Positions 1 through 8,258 of a stretch of DNA of 64,000 bases are shown here, one piece after another. The DNA is from Mycolicibacterium rhodesiae JS60. GTDB lineage: Bacteria > Actinomycetota > Actinomycetes > Mycobacteriales > Mycobacteriaceae. The notes under the pieces are model-generated. The model did no database searches and was not told the DNA's origin. It saw only the letters and a program-made list of their open reading frames with translations. The DNA lies in assembly GCA_000230935.2 (NCBI GenBank), contig AGIQ01000001.1:1240001-1304000 (forward strand). Reading direction: 5' to 3'. Position 1 is the first letter of the stretch. Every line of letters begins with the position of its first letter. Position numbers and translations under genes: made by a program.

Positions 1-72
1 ACATGTCGGCCAAGCGGCCACTCACGCGTATATCCGCAGTATGAAGTATTAAAACTGGCCCGTGGACGACTG

Positions 73-100
73 TTGACAAAGATGAACCCTCACTTACTAT
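73..100 (+). promoter_or_regulatory. Sigma-70-type promoter of the first operon
   Basis: A consensus -35 hexamer TTGACA (73-78) is followed after 16 bases by TACTAT (95-100); TATGAT at 98-103 is an alternative -10 with longer spacing. It points at the GTG start at 176 and would give a leader of about 70 nt. Assigned from sequence only. Confidence 0.55.
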
Positions 101-175
101 GATCCTTGGTGTTGAGCGTCGAACGCTGGGGTTTGAGCACGCCCTGCGCTGACTGACGGGAACGAGGCGATCACG

Positions 176-1057
176 GTGGAATCGGTCCAGTTGTTGGCGA
201 CGACGTATCGCCCCGGTATTCCCGGGGCGCCGATCGACGCTGCGGTCAATCCGACCGCACAAGCGATCTTCACGGCCATCTGCCTGGTGCCCGCGGTCAT
301 CTGCATCGGCCTGGCGATCAAGTCGTTGGTCAAGGATCGTGACACGCTGTGGCCCATCTTTCTGGTCGGCGGAACGATCGGGATGTTCGTCGAGCCGATC
401 CTCGACTACATGGGCGGAGTGTGGTGGCCCGTCCACGGGGATTGGGAAGCGTTCCGGCTGCTCGACGTCAACATCCCGGTGCTCGTGTGCTTCGTGTATC
501 CGTGGCTGCTAGGTGGCCAGGCGTACTACAGCTATCGGTCGTTCCAGCGCGGGATCACCGTCCGCAAGCTGTGGATGTTGGTCGGGATCTTCGCGCTCAA
601 CGACATCGTGCTGGAAACCATCGGAATCCGTTTACTCAACGTGTATTCCTACTTCGGTACGCAACCGCTGAATCCGTGGGGCCTTCCCCTCTGGTATGTC
701 CCGTGCAATGCGGTGGGGCCGGTCGTCGCGGCCGCGCTGTTCTACGTATTGCGCGATCAGCTGCGCGGTTGGCGTGTGCTGGCCGGTGTTTGGCTCTTCC
801 CGATGAGTTTTGTGGGCGTGTATGCGGCATCAGGCTGGCCCATGTGGGTGTCGCTGAACTCTGAGTTCGGCATGCTGGCAGCCACCATCGCCAGCGTCCT
901 GGTGTTTGTTCAGGCCGCGCTGATTGTGATGGTGGTCGCGAAAATGGTTGGCGCTGTGCCGAGTACCGCGACGTCGTCGCCGGGTTCGCCGCCGTCCGTT
1001 GCGAGCGCAGACTCGCCGGCGTCGCCGGGCGGCGGGATCGCCTCCGGTTCCCGGTGA
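176..1057 (+). CDS. Seven-TM integral membrane protein, possibly AveC-like
   Basis: 293 residues with about seven hydrophobic segments from residue 30 to 260 and a Ser/Pro/Gly-rich tail that is probably cytoplasmic. Conserved-looking polar/aromatic patches sit at membrane edges (FVEPILDYMGGVWWP near residue 80; NPWGLPLWYVP near 165). The layout resembles spirocyclase AveC-like membrane proteins of actinobacteria, but I recognise no catalytic signature and the family call is tentative. GTG start at 176 is chosen for the GAGGCG ribosome-binding site just upstream. It is first of three co-directional genes, with 16 bp to the next, so it probably shares their substrate. It could equally be a transporter-like or enzyme-anchoring protein. 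Confidence 0.6.
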   Translation: MESVQLLATTYRPGIPGAPIDAAVNPTAQAIFTAICLVPAVICIGLAIKSLVKDRDTLWPIFLVGGTIGMFVEPILDYMGGVWWPVHGDWEAFRLLDVNIPVLVCFVYPWLLGGQAYYSYRSFQRGITVRKLWMLVGIFALNDIVLETIGIRLLNVYSYFGTQPLNPWGLPLWYVPCNAVGPVVAAALFYVLRDQLRGWRVLAGVWLFPMSFVGVYAASGWPMWVSLNSEFGMLAATIASVLVFVQAALIVMVVAKMVGAVPSTATSSPGSPPSVASADSPASPGGGIASGSR

Positions 1058-1073
1058 TCAGCGCCACCCGTCG

Positions 1074-2705
1074 ATGAAGGAGAGTCACATCAGTTCAGCC
1101 GATCCGCTGCACGGTTCGTCCTGGCCGGAAACCTACTGGAGCACCACGAATGTGGCGGAGGCCATGCCCGGAGTCCAGACGCCACTGGGGTGGACGGTAT
1201 GGGCGCCGATTTGTGAGCTCGGCATTCGTGGTGCATTCGCGTCGGCCGGTGCGATTCCGCGCTCGGAGGCCGTCGTACCGCAAGACCCGCGCGACCGCAC
1301 CTACAACATCTTCTTCGGCCGCGCCGTCCTGCAAGTCGATTTCTTCTACAAGATCGGCAACCGCATGCCGGGCACCGATGGTGCCTCGGTGGTGAAGCAG
1401 TGGCTGGACCATGTGCCGCCGGAGTTCTCGGCATCCACGTCGGTGCGCCGCTATCCGTTCGTTGCGGCGATGATGCCGACCACCTTTGTTCGGGTTCCAA
1501 CCGTGGTGCGCCAGCTCAGAGCCGAGAACGAGGCCTGGTATCGCGGTGAGCAGGCACGCATCAGTACGCTTGGCCGAGACGAATCGCAAGCCGCCTTCAG
1601 TGCGGCAATCGCCCGACTGGACAAGGCCTTACGCATCCAGGCTCGGACAGTGCTGTGTGGCGTACAGCCAGTTTTCGATCAGCTCGAGCGGCTCATCGAG
1701 TCGGTCGGTGGGCCTACGACGGGCCTGTTGCGTGGGTACGGGTCGCATGAGGAGACCCGAATGGTCGAGGACCTGTGGGCGTGCTCGAGAGACGAACTCG
1801 ATATCGCGGAATTCCTCGGCCGACACGGCTATCACGGTCCCAACTCCGGAGAACTATCGGCCGTGGTGTGGCGCGAGGACCCCGCCCCTGTGCATCGACT
1901 CATCGCGTCCTACCGCGAATTGGGCGACGACAAGAACCCGGCGCATGGAGAGCATGAAAAGATCGCGCAGCGTGAGGTTTTGGAGGCGGAGCTGTTGGCC
2001 GCCGTGCCGCGCTCCCGTCGGCTCGGGGCCCGCGCGATCCTCGAACTGGCCCACCGATACCTTCCGCTGCGTGGCACTGGGAAGGTGGCGTTCCTACAGG
2101 CCCTCGACGTCTCGCGAGCCGCGGCGCGCCAGTACGGCCGTCACCTGACCGACGCGGGTGTTCTCCAGCAACCCGATGACGTGTTCATGCTCACCGCAAC
2201 CGAGGTCACCAAGGGCTTGCCTGCTGATGTCAGAGCAGTGGTCGAAGAGCGCAGAGCTGAATATGAGCGCTTCCAGACCCTCGACCTGCCTTCCGCTTGG
2301 CAAGGTGAGCCGACGCCGATCAAATTGCGGGAGAAGGCTTCTCAGGATCGTGCTGCCGACGAGGCCCGGCTGCTGACCGGCACCGGATGTAGCCCCGGCG
2401 TCGTTGAGGGTGTGGTGCGCGTGTGCACGGATCCCGCCGATGAAGACGTCGAAGGTGGCGAGATCCTCGTGACGCGGACGACCGATCCAAGCTGGGCCTC
2501 CATCATGTTCCTGTCATCGGCACTGGTTGTGGATATCGGCGGCAAACTCAGCCATGCCGCGATCGTGGCGCGGGAGTTGGGTGTGCCGTGTGTCATGGGG
2601 ACCGGAAATGCCGTGGAACTACTGCGAACCGGCGACCGGTGTCGTGTCGACGGCAACGCGGGAACGGTGGAGATCTTGCAACGCGCCGGCGGCGTGCTCG
2701 CCTGA
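1074..2705 (+). CDS. PEP-synthase-like phosphohistidine protein lacking an ATP-grasp domain
   Basis: 543 residues. The C-terminal ~100 residues are the mobile swivelling domain of PEP-utilising enzymes, with the phosphohistidine motif GGKLSHAAIVARE (His near residue 494) after a GCSPGVVEG entry motif. The preceding ~400 residues are helical and match the position of the substrate-binding middle domain of rifampicin phosphotransferase and of phenylphosphate synthase protein 1. No N-terminal ATP-grasp domain is present, so phosphorylation must come from a separate ATP-grasp subunit. The PpdK-like protein at 11288 is the only candidate in the window (inference). ATG 1074 lies 17 bp after the upstream stop and has no strong ribosome-binding site. 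Likely role: phosphoryl transfer to an organic alcohol or similar acceptor; substrate unknown. Confidence 0.75.
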   Translation: MKESHISSADPLHGSSWPETYWSTTNVAEAMPGVQTPLGWTVWAPICELGIRGAFASAGAIPRSEAVVPQDPRDRTYNIFFGRAVLQVDFFYKIGNRMPGTDGASVVKQWLDHVPPEFSASTSVRRYPFVAAMMPTTFVRVPTVVRQLRAENEAWYRGEQARISTLGRDESQAAFSAAIARLDKALRIQARTVLCGVQPVFDQLERLIESVGGPTTGLLRGYGSHEETRMVEDLWACSRDELDIAEFLGRHGYHGPNSGELSAVVWREDPAPVHRLIASYRELGDDKNPAHGEHEKIAQREVLEAELLAAVPRSRRLGARAILELAHRYLPLRGTGKVAFLQALDVSRAAARQYGRHLTDAGVLQQPDDVFMLTATEVTKGLPADVRAVVEERRAEYERFQTLDLPSAWQGEPTPIKLREKASQDRAADEARLLTGTGCSPGVVEGVVRVCTDPADEDVEGGEILVTRTTDPSWASIMFLSSALVVDIGGKLSHAAIVARELGVPCVMGTGNAVELLRTGDRCRVDGNAGTVEILQRAGGVLA

Positions 2706-2722
2706 CTGATTGGATATCCCGC

Positions 2723-3736
2723 ATGGCCTACTCTGATCACGTTCTGCCCCAAGATGATCGGTTGCATCCCAAGAATGACGACCCGTACTGGAACGAGAGT
2801 TCGTACGTGTCGTTCATCGATCCCGACAGCAGTCTGCAGGGAATGTTCTATTTCTACTTCCGCCCCAACATGAACTTGGCCGTCGGAGGTCCGGTTCTGT
2901 GGGATTCGTCCGGACGCGACGCCTATGACTGCCTGCACTACGCCTGGGATCAGACAATGCCCATACCGCCCGGCTCCGATATGTACGATTTCGATCTGCC
3001 GAATGGATTCTCGGCCCGTACGGTGCAGCCCCTGAAGGAGATTCACTTCACCTATCGGGCACTCGGCGTCGAAATGGACCTCACCTGGACCGCCATCATG
3101 GATCCGTATCTGATGAAGATGGAACGCGAACAGATCAATCGCGGCATCGCCGATTTCCTTGCTCCGGTCGAGGAACTGACGATCGGCCACTACGAGCAGG
3201 CGGGGCGGCTCCGCGGGACGATTAACTACCACGGTCGTGTCATCGAAATCGATTGCCCCTCACTACGGGACCACACCTGGGGACCGAGACCTACGTTGAC
3301 CACGATGGCACGGATGCGTGGGGCGTATCCGTTCGCGGTTGCCGCCGACGATCACCATTTCCATCTCTATGCCATGAGCATGTTGCCCTGTGACGAGGAT
3401 CCGATCGCTGGAACGACCGAGCAGGTGGTCTCGGGCTGGTACACGCGCGATGGCGTTCAGGCCGACCTGGTGTCGGGCACCCGACGCTGCCTGGAGCGTG
3501 CCGCCGATGGCACGTCGTTGTATGAAGTGTTGGACGCCACCGACAGTTTGGGCCGCAGGCTCTACGCCGAAGGTAGGCCGGCGAACTGGTTCAAGTTCAC
3601 CCTCTACAGCGACTGGTTGGACATCTTCTCGTTGACGCGATGGACATTCGACGGCGTCGAGGTGTGGGGTGAGAGCCAGGACTACTTGCTGTTTCGCCAG
3701 TTCCGCAAACTAGTCGCCGGCACCCAACGAGTCTGA
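2723..3736 (+). CDS. DUF7064/DUF7065-like lipocalin-type protein
   Basis: 337 residues, no signal peptide and no membrane segment. It begins with a segment rich in Asp, Trp and Asn (DDPYWNESSYVSF near residue 18), has a central DHTWGPRP motif near residue 180, and shows alternating beta-strand patterns. This matches my memory of the DUF7065/DUF7064 pair, which resembles the CrtC/AttH lipocalin-like fold; that relation is from family knowledge and is not proven here. It follows the phosphohistidine protein by 17 bp and is last in the operon. It may bind or modify the same hydrophobic substrate. A hairpin follows directly after the stop. Confidence 0.6.
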   Translation: MAYSDHVLPQDDRLHPKNDDPYWNESSYVSFIDPDSSLQGMFYFYFRPNMNLAVGGPVLWDSSGRDAYDCLHYAWDQTMPIPPGSDMYDFDLPNGFSARTVQPLKEIHFTYRALGVEMDLTWTAIMDPYLMKMEREQINRGIADFLAPVEELTIGHYEQAGRLRGTINYHGRVIEIDCPSLRDHTWGPRPTLTTMARMRGAYPFAVAADDHHFHLYAMSMLPCDEDPIAGTTEQVVSGWYTRDGVQADLVSGTRRCLERAADGTSLYEVLDATDSLGRRLYAEGRPANWFKFTLYSDWLDIFSLTRWTFDGVEVWGESQDYLLFRQFRKLVAGTQRV

Positions 3737-3767
3737 CACCGCCGCAGTGGCCAGGATCTCGGCGGTG
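3737..3767. terminator. Hairpin between convergent genes
   Basis: CACCGCCG (3737-3744) and CGGCGGTG (3760-3767) form a perfect 8-bp stem with a 15-nt loop. It starts directly after the + strand stop at 3736 and lies before the - strand stop at 3805. There is no U-tract, as is common for mycobacterial terminators, and it could act in both directions. Confidence 0.45.
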
Positions 3768-3804
3768 GTCCGCTGCGTGAGCGGGGTGGTAACCAGTAGG
3801 TCGA

Positions 3805-4812
3805 TCATGTTCGGCTCGCGTCGGAGGTCACGGCGCTCGACGTGCCGGCCTCGGGCGCGGTGGGGTCGGGCGTCACCGGAGTGGTGATCGACCGCAGGCG
3901 TTCGGCGATCCTGCCGAGGGCCGGGAGAGCTTCGATCGTGTCGTGCACAGCAGGGATGAGGACGACGGTTCGGAGTTCGTCGGCGCACAGCGCGCTCAGT
4001 CGGGCGGTGACCGTTTCTTCGTCGCCGCCGATGCAGTACCGCTCGAGCTGTTCGTATGGGATGCCATAGATCTGCTGCATGAACTCCGACATCCGCGAGC
4101 GCCCCTGGTCGGCGGCGTCGGTGACGTGCACGAGAACCTCGGCACCGACCGGAGGCACGGCGCGTCCGTGCTGCGCCGCGATCTCCCGCAACCGTTTTAC
4201 CCGGGCGCGCAGTGCGGGCGGGTCCATCCACACCCCGATCCAGCCCGCACCGTGGCGCACGGCGCGCTCCAGCGCGGCGTCCCTGCGGCCGCCGACCCAC
4301 AGCGGCGGCACCTCGCCGTGCGGGGTGAGCGGTGGTACGGCCGCGTTGAACGGCGGGCCGAGCCGGGCCGGACGACCGGACAGCAGATCGCGCAGAGCGT
4401 CCAGCGTCGTCTCGATGCGCTGCCGCCGCTCGGTTACCGGCACACCGAGCGCTTCCCATTCGGCCGCGAACTCGCCGCCGACCCCGAGCCCGAGGATGAC
4501 CCGGTTGTCTGACACGACCTGCAGCGACGAGATCTGTTTGGCCAGCCAGCCCGGGTGACGCAGCGGGGCGACGAGGACACCGAACCCGATGCGCAGGCGT
4601 TCGGTCGCGGCGGCCACGGTCGCGGCGGCGATCATGCTTTCCACGACCGGAGAGGTGAACGAGAAGTGGTCGCCGATCCATGCGCTGTCCAGGCCGGCGT
4701 CCTCGGCCGCCCGCCCGACGTCGCGCAGGTCGCGGTAGCCGACTCCGAATCCGTCCGTGGTCGGCAGCTGTACCCCCACCGATACCGGCGCCGCGTTCAC
4801 GCGGAGTACCAC
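3805..4812 (-). CDS. LLM-class (F420/flavin-dependent) oxidoreductase
   Basis: 335 residues of the luciferase-like monooxygenase TIM-barrel family. Typical elements: an N-terminal GVQLPT strand, AEDAGLDSAWIGDHF near residue 36, the ERLRIGFGVLVAPLRHP segment, and the GLGVGGEFAAEWEALGV cofactor-site region. Such proteins use F420 or FMN for hydride transfer or Baeyer-Villiger-type oxidation; substrate cannot be read off. The GTG start at 4812 overlaps the end of the Rieske gene by 16 bp, so the two are translationally coupled. The C-terminal ~25 residues are a Pro/Thr/Ala-rich tail. First of four LLM proteins in the window. Confidence 0.85.
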   Translation of the reverse strand: MVLRVNAAPVSVGVQLPTTDGFGVGYRDLRDVGRAAEDAGLDSAWIGDHFSFTSPVVESMIAAATVAAATERLRIGFGVLVAPLRHPGWLAKQISSLQVVSDNRVILGLGVGGEFAAEWEALGVPVTERRQRIETTLDALRDLLSGRPARLGPPFNAAVPPLTPHGEVPPLWVGGRRDAALERAVRHGAGWIGVWMDPPALRARVKRLREIAAQHGRAVPPVGAEVLVHVTDAADQGRSRMSEFMQQIYGIPYEQLERYCIGGDEETVTARLSALCADELRTVVLIPAVHDTIEALPALGRIAERLRSITTPVTPDPTAPEAGTSSAVTSDASRT

Positions 4813-5822
4813 TCGTCGGACCAGGACCGGAACGCGCGCATCGGCTCTGCCTCGATTTTGAGGAATGGCGGCCGTTCGATGTAAGTCTGGTTGCCCCAGA
4901 TCAATAGGTCGGCCTCAACCTGGCTGTGCTGCTGGCGAATCCATGCGGATCGGACCCGATCAGGCATCGGTTCGCCGTTGCGACGGACCGTGGGCACCCA
5001 CACCGAGACGCGGACATCTGAGGTCTTCTCGTCGATCGGCGTGACCCCGAGCAGGCTGATGACGTCGTCCACCCCGCCCATGCGGTTCCACAGCAGTCCG
5101 AGGCCCGTTGCCTCGGTTGTGATCGTGCCGGCCACCGGCCCGTCCGGAGTGGCGAAGGTGCTCTCGTAGCCGCCGCCGAAGTCCAGCTCGTAGCGGGCAT
5201 GGAATTGGGCCCCGTCCGCGCGATAATCCGCGAGCACCGGCATGTCGTGAGAGCCATGGATGTGGGTGAAGTGCGCGGCGTCGCACACGTTGTCGGCGGC
5301 CGCCTGCGGTGTCATCTGGACCGCCGGCCAGATCTTCGTCGTGTCGCTGAGCGGCCAGCTCGGATGCGGCGAGCGAGCGAAAGATGCCGGCGGCTCGACC
5401 GTCGGCGGTTGCGAGTCTGGGTCGAACCAGACCAGCACGACGCCGTCGACCTCAGCCGTAGGCCAGCTGGAAAGACGGATCGCGGTGCTGCCTTCGTCGC
5501 CGTAAGGAACCTCGACGTTGATGCCGTCGCTGTCGTACAGCCAGCCGTGGTAGGGGCAGCGGATACAGTCGCCCTCCACCCGGCCACCAAATGCCAGGTG
5601 TGCGCCCAGGTGTCGGCAAAAGGCGTCGAGCACCCGCACCCGCCCACACCCCGCGGCGCCGTCCTCTGGCCGGTAGGCCACCAGGTCGCAGTCGAAGTAG
5701 CGCAGCGCCACCGGCTTGCCCGCGGCGAAGTCGGAACTCCAGCCGAGCTGGAACCAGCCCCGTGGTATCCCCTTGGCGGGCACTCGGCGACGTAGTGATC
5801 GGCGGCGGACCGGTGCGGACAT
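4797..5822 (-). CDS. Rieske non-heme iron oxygenase, KshA-like
   Basis: 341 residues. The Rieske [2Fe-2S] ligands are clear: Cys69, His71, Cys89, His92 (C-x-H-x17-C-x2-H). The mononuclear iron site is Asn178/Asp181/His184/His189 in the pattern N-x2-D-x2-H-x4-H. Length and spacing fit the terminal oxygenase of 3-ketosteroid 9-alpha-hydroxylase (KshA) and related sterol oxygenases. No ferredoxin reductase partner is encoded nearby, so the reductase must be supplied from elsewhere. Start ATG 5822 is preferred over an upstream TTG because GGAGG (5829-5833) sits 6 bases before it. Transcribed divergently from the TetR gene at 5946; a palindrome lies between them. Confidence 0.85.
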   Translation of the reverse strand: MSAPVRRRSLRRRVPAKGIPRGWFQLGWSSDFAAGKPVALRYFDCDLVAYRPEDGAAGCGRVRVLDAFCRHLGAHLAFGGRVEGDCIRCPYHGWLYDSDGINVEVPYGDEGSTAIRLSSWPTAEVDGVVLVWFDPDSQPPTVEPPASFARSPHPSWPLSDTTKIWPAVQMTPQAAADNVCDAAHFTHIHGSHDMPVLADYRADGAQFHARYELDFGGGYESTFATPDGPVAGTITTEATGLGLLWNRMGGVDDVISLLGVTPIDEKTSDVRVSVWVPTVRRNGEPMPDRVRSAWIRQQHSQVEADLLIWGNQTYIERPPFLKIEAEPMRAFRSWSDEWYSA

Positions 5823-5906
5823 GTGCAACCTCCAGCGAGCTGACGCATCATGGGGAGCGTTCGTGGCGGGCCTGAAAACTGGCCCGTCGAAGACCGCGCG
5901 ACTGGT

Positions 5907-5939
5907 TCTGAGATTTGAGCTGATCTTTCAAATCTGAGA
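5907..5939. promoter_or_regulatory. Inverted-repeat operator between Rieske and tetR genes
   Basis: TCTGAGATTTGA (5907-5918) and TCAAATCTGAGA (5928-5939) are inverted repeats with 11 of 12 bases matching and a 9-bp centre. It ends 6 bases before the tetR start at 5946 and about 85 bases before the Rieske start. Size and place suit a TetR autorepressor site controlling both genes. Confidence 0.6.
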
Positions 5940-5945
5940 CTAGCA

Positions 5946-6599
5946 GTGCCGACGTCGAGTGCAAAGAGTCAGGAGTCTGGAGTGTCTGGACGAGGGGGCG
6001 GAGCCACGAAGCCCGGCATCACTCGGAGCAAAGAACGAAAGCGGGACGAGATCGTTGCGGCCGCCACCGAATGCTTCTCGCGGTACGGCGTCGAGCGAAG
6101 CCGGATAGAAGATGTCGCCACCGCGGCCGGGATCTCCGGAACCAACTTTTACCACTTCTTCCCCAGTCGCTCCGCCCTGATCGATGCCGTGGTGCTGTCA
6201 CGTGTCGAGGCGATCGTGACTACCGTTGCGCCCACCATCGACGGGGCGCCCTCGTTCGAGGCGGCGTTGGTCAGCGGTGTGGTGACTACCGTCGAGACCT
6301 GTCGAAGCGATCGGATATTCATGGAGCTGCTGCGGCTGACCCGCCAGAAGCGACTCGGTGAGCTGGGCGGGCAACCGTATGCCTTCGGCTACGACATGCT
6401 CGAACGGCTCTGGCGACCCGCCCTCGAGCGCGCCCGCCAGGCCCGGGAACTCAGGGAAGACTTGGTCGACGACCAGGACACCATCGTCTGGCTCGGCCGG
6501 GTCCTGGTGATGTTGCTGTTGAACGACGAGTTGACGTCGGAAAAGATCGGAAGGACCGTGGCGATGTATGTCGCACCCGCTCTCACCGCAGTCCGATGA
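5946..6599 (+). CDS. TetR-family transcriptional regulator
   Basis: 217 residues. The N-terminal helix-turn-helix is canonical: RDEIVAAATECFSRYGVERSRIEDVATAAGISGTNFYHFFPSR around residues 33-75. The C-terminal ligand domain is helical and not diagnostic. GTG 5946 is used; a later GTG near 5982 would shorten a Ser/Gly-rich N-terminal arm. It is divergent from the Rieske/LLM pair, with a near-perfect 33-bp inverted repeat in between, so it is the probable local repressor of that pair and of itself (inference). Confidence 0.88.
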   Translation: MPTSSAKSQESGVSGRGGGATKPGITRSKERKRDEIVAAATECFSRYGVERSRIEDVATAAGISGTNFYHFFPSRSALIDAVVLSRVEAIVTTVAPTIDGAPSFEAALVSGVVTTVETCRSDRIFMELLRLTRQKRLGELGGQPYAFGYDMLERLWRPALERARQARELREDLVDDQDTIVWLGRVLVMLLLNDELTSEKIGRTVAMYVAPALTAVR

Positions 6600-6783
6600 C
6601 GAAACCTCTATCGCCTGACCACCGACCCGGATAACGCCAGCGGGCGAACGCCGCTGGGCGACCGGGATTTAGGGGTGCGCTGACACCTCGAGTCCGATTC
6701 ACCGCGTCCGTGACGGTCGTGGCGTCGGCGGCCCCGCAGTTTCTCATGTTGCCTCTTGGATGCCGCACCGTCAGCCGCTAGCA

Positions 6784-6801
6784 TTAGTTATTCGTCACTA
6801 A
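6784..6801. promoter_or_regulatory. Inverted repeat TTAGT-N8-ACTAA upstream of the MaoC operon
   Basis: Perfect 5-bp arms TTAGT (6784-6788) and ACTAA (6797-6801) in an AT-rich pocket of otherwise GC-rich DNA, about 70 bp upstream of the first ORF of the operon. It probably marks the promoter/operator region. No strong -35/-10 pair was identified. The rest of 6600-6871 holds no supported gene. Confidence 0.35.
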
Positions 6802-6871
6802 ATTTTAGCGTTGGTTCAAGTGCGTCGGCGACCAGCCGGGCTTGTATCAGCCGGACGGTTCGGGAGTTGCG

Positions 6872-7006
6872 ATGCTGCAAGAGAAGCCGCTGTGCTCTCT
6901 GGTCCTGGCCGCTGGCTATCGCCCCGAGATACCGGGGCGGCTCATGGCCGATGGCCACGGCCAAGGCGGCGGGTCGTGCGGTTCGGAAGTCGCGGTGGGG
7001 GCATGA
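6872..7006 (+). CDS. Small ORF coupled to the MaoC gene (44 aa)
   Basis: An ATG at 6872 with GGGAG five bases upstream opens a 44-codon frame whose TGA overlaps the MaoC ATG (ATGA at 7003-7006). Third positions are mostly G or C, as in real genes of this window. The frame is open further upstream to a TAG at 6806-6808. I recognise no family. It may be a small protein, a leader that couples translation into the operon, or the tail of a decayed gene. Low confidence that it makes a functional product. Confidence 0.35.
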   Translation: MLQEKPLCSLVLAAGYRPEIPGRLMADGHGQGGGSCGSEVAVGA

Positions 7007-7467
7007 CGGCGGCGATTCACCGGGGCCCCTGGGCAGTTGGGGTCAAGGGCCCGATTCTGAAGCACGAGCTTGTCCGAGCAGACCTGATTCGTTACGCGGG
7101 CGCGTCAGGTGACTTCTTCCCCCTGCACACCGATGACGGCTATGCCCGTTCGGTTGGCTTCGACGGGGTGTTCGCTCACGGCATGTACCTGGCCGGCTTG
7201 CTGGCCACCGCTGTCACCAATTGGGTCGGTATCGGCGCGCTGCGCAGCTATCAGGTTCGATTCACGTCGAAGGCATGGCCTGGCGATGTGCTCGAAAGCC
7301 GCCTTGAAGTCATCGACGTCAGCGCCCGGGGAGCGGCACTTCGCCTCGAAATTGATTGCCGCCTAGTCGATTCCGCTGGTGCTATCAGGATTGTCGGACG
7401 CGCGGTAGCGGACGTCGAGGGGACCCCGGACACGACACGCACACCCACGGTAGGAGGCCCCACCTGA
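7003..7467 (+). CDS. MaoC-family (R)-specific enoyl-CoA hydratase
   Basis: 154 residues, single hot-dog domain. The hydratase motif is intact: YAGASGDFFPLHTD with Asp37 and His42, followed by GFDGVFAHGMYLAGLL. Family members hydrate trans-2-enoyl-CoA. With the second MaoC-type gene at 8255 it may form the heterodimer common in mycobacterial steroid and fatty-acid pathways, where one subunit carries the catalytic motif and the other resembles the FAS1 dehydratase region. Start ATG 7003 follows a GGTGGGGG stretch. Its stop overlaps the ATG of the next gene by one base (TGATG). Confidence 0.85.
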   Translation: MTAAIHRGPWAVGVKGPILKHELVRADLIRYAGASGDFFPLHTDDGYARSVGFDGVFAHGMYLAGLLATAVTNWVGIGALRSYQVRFTSKAWPGDVLESRLEVIDVSARGAALRLEIDCRLVDSAGAIRIVGRAVADVEGTPDTTRTPTVGGPT

Positions 7468-8258
7468 TGGTGTTGACCATGGACAAAGCGTTCGACATGA
7501 ACGGCCGCAGCGTGATCGTCACCGGCGGTGGCACCGGAATCGGGCGGGCCACTGCCAAGCTGTTCGCTGATCTGGGGGCCGGCGTGACTCTCGCGGGGCG
7601 AAAGGCTGATGCCCTCAACAGTGTGAGAGAAGAGATCGAGTCGGCAGGCGGCGCCGCCTACGCGGTCCCCACCGATCTCACGCACCCGGATTCGCTCGCA
7701 GCGATGACCGACGATCACCTATCTCGTTTCGGCGGATGTGATGTGTTGGTCAACTGCGCCGGCGGGTCCTACCTGCGTGAGGTCGAGGATTGGGACGTCA
7801 CGGGCTGGGACAACATGATCAACCTCAACCTGCGCGCGGTATGGCAGACCTGCCAGCGGGTCGGGCCGGTGATGGCACAGGCGGGGACCGGCGCCATCGT
7901 CAACGTGTCCTCCTACGCTGTCGTGAACTCGATGGCAGAGGTCGCCCCCTACTCGGCCGCAAAGGCCGGTGTGGAACATCTGACTGAGGTGCTCGCCTCG
8001 GCGTGGGGGTCGCGCGGCGTACGGGTGAACTGCGTACGGGTCGGCTCGATCCTCTCCGAGGGCTACGTCCGGTCACTTCTGCGCGCCGGACGCGACCCCC
8101 AAGCCATGGGGGCGGAGAAGAACGCGTTGACCCGCGCGGGTCAGCCGGAGGAGGTGGCCATGGTGATCGCGTTCCTGGCAAGTTCCGCCGCGTCCTATGT
8201 GACCGGCACCGTGGTCGGATGTAACGGTGGCCGTGAACTGTATCGGCCGCCGGCGTGA
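7467..8258 (+). CDS. SDR-family NAD(P)-dependent dehydrogenase
   Basis: 263 residues, classical short-chain dehydrogenase. Cofactor motif TGGGTGIG near residue 20, NCAGG near 95, catalytic Ser in NVSSYA and YSAAK near residue 158, and a typical C-terminal SYVTGTVVGCNGG. GGAGG at 7453-7457 supports ATG 7467, which shares a base with the MaoC stop; its own stop overlaps the next GTG (GTGA). Placed between two MaoC-type genes, it is the natural candidate for oxidation of the 3-hydroxyacyl-CoA they make, although it could act on a free alcohol. Confidence 0.85.
   Translation: MVLTMDKAFDMNGRSVIVTGGGTGIGRATAKLFADLGAGVTLAGRKADALNSVREEIESAGGAAYAVPTDLTHPDSLAAMTDDHLSRFGGCDVLVNCAGGSYLREVEDWDVTGWDNMINLNLRAVWQTCQRVGPVMAQAGTGAIVNVSSYAVVNSMAEVAPYSAAKAGVEHLTEVLASAWGSRGVRVNCVRVGSILSEGYVRSLLRAGRDPQAMGAEKNALTRAGQPEEVAMVIAFLASSAASYVTGTVVGCNGGRELYRPPA

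Noticed and set aside
2205..2222. KstR2-like CAAG-GG-CTTG sequence
   Set aside because: Lies deep inside a coding region and lacks the conserved outer bases, so probably chance.
2342..3232. 296-codon - strand frame antisense to the PEP-type and DUF7064-like genes
   Set aside because: Antisense to two well-supported genes and no recognisable product; typical GC-rich shadow.
3710..4681. Long - strand open frame overlapping the LLM gene in another frame
   Set aside because: Very Arg-rich translation with no domain; it is the frame shadow of the real LLM gene at 3805-4812.
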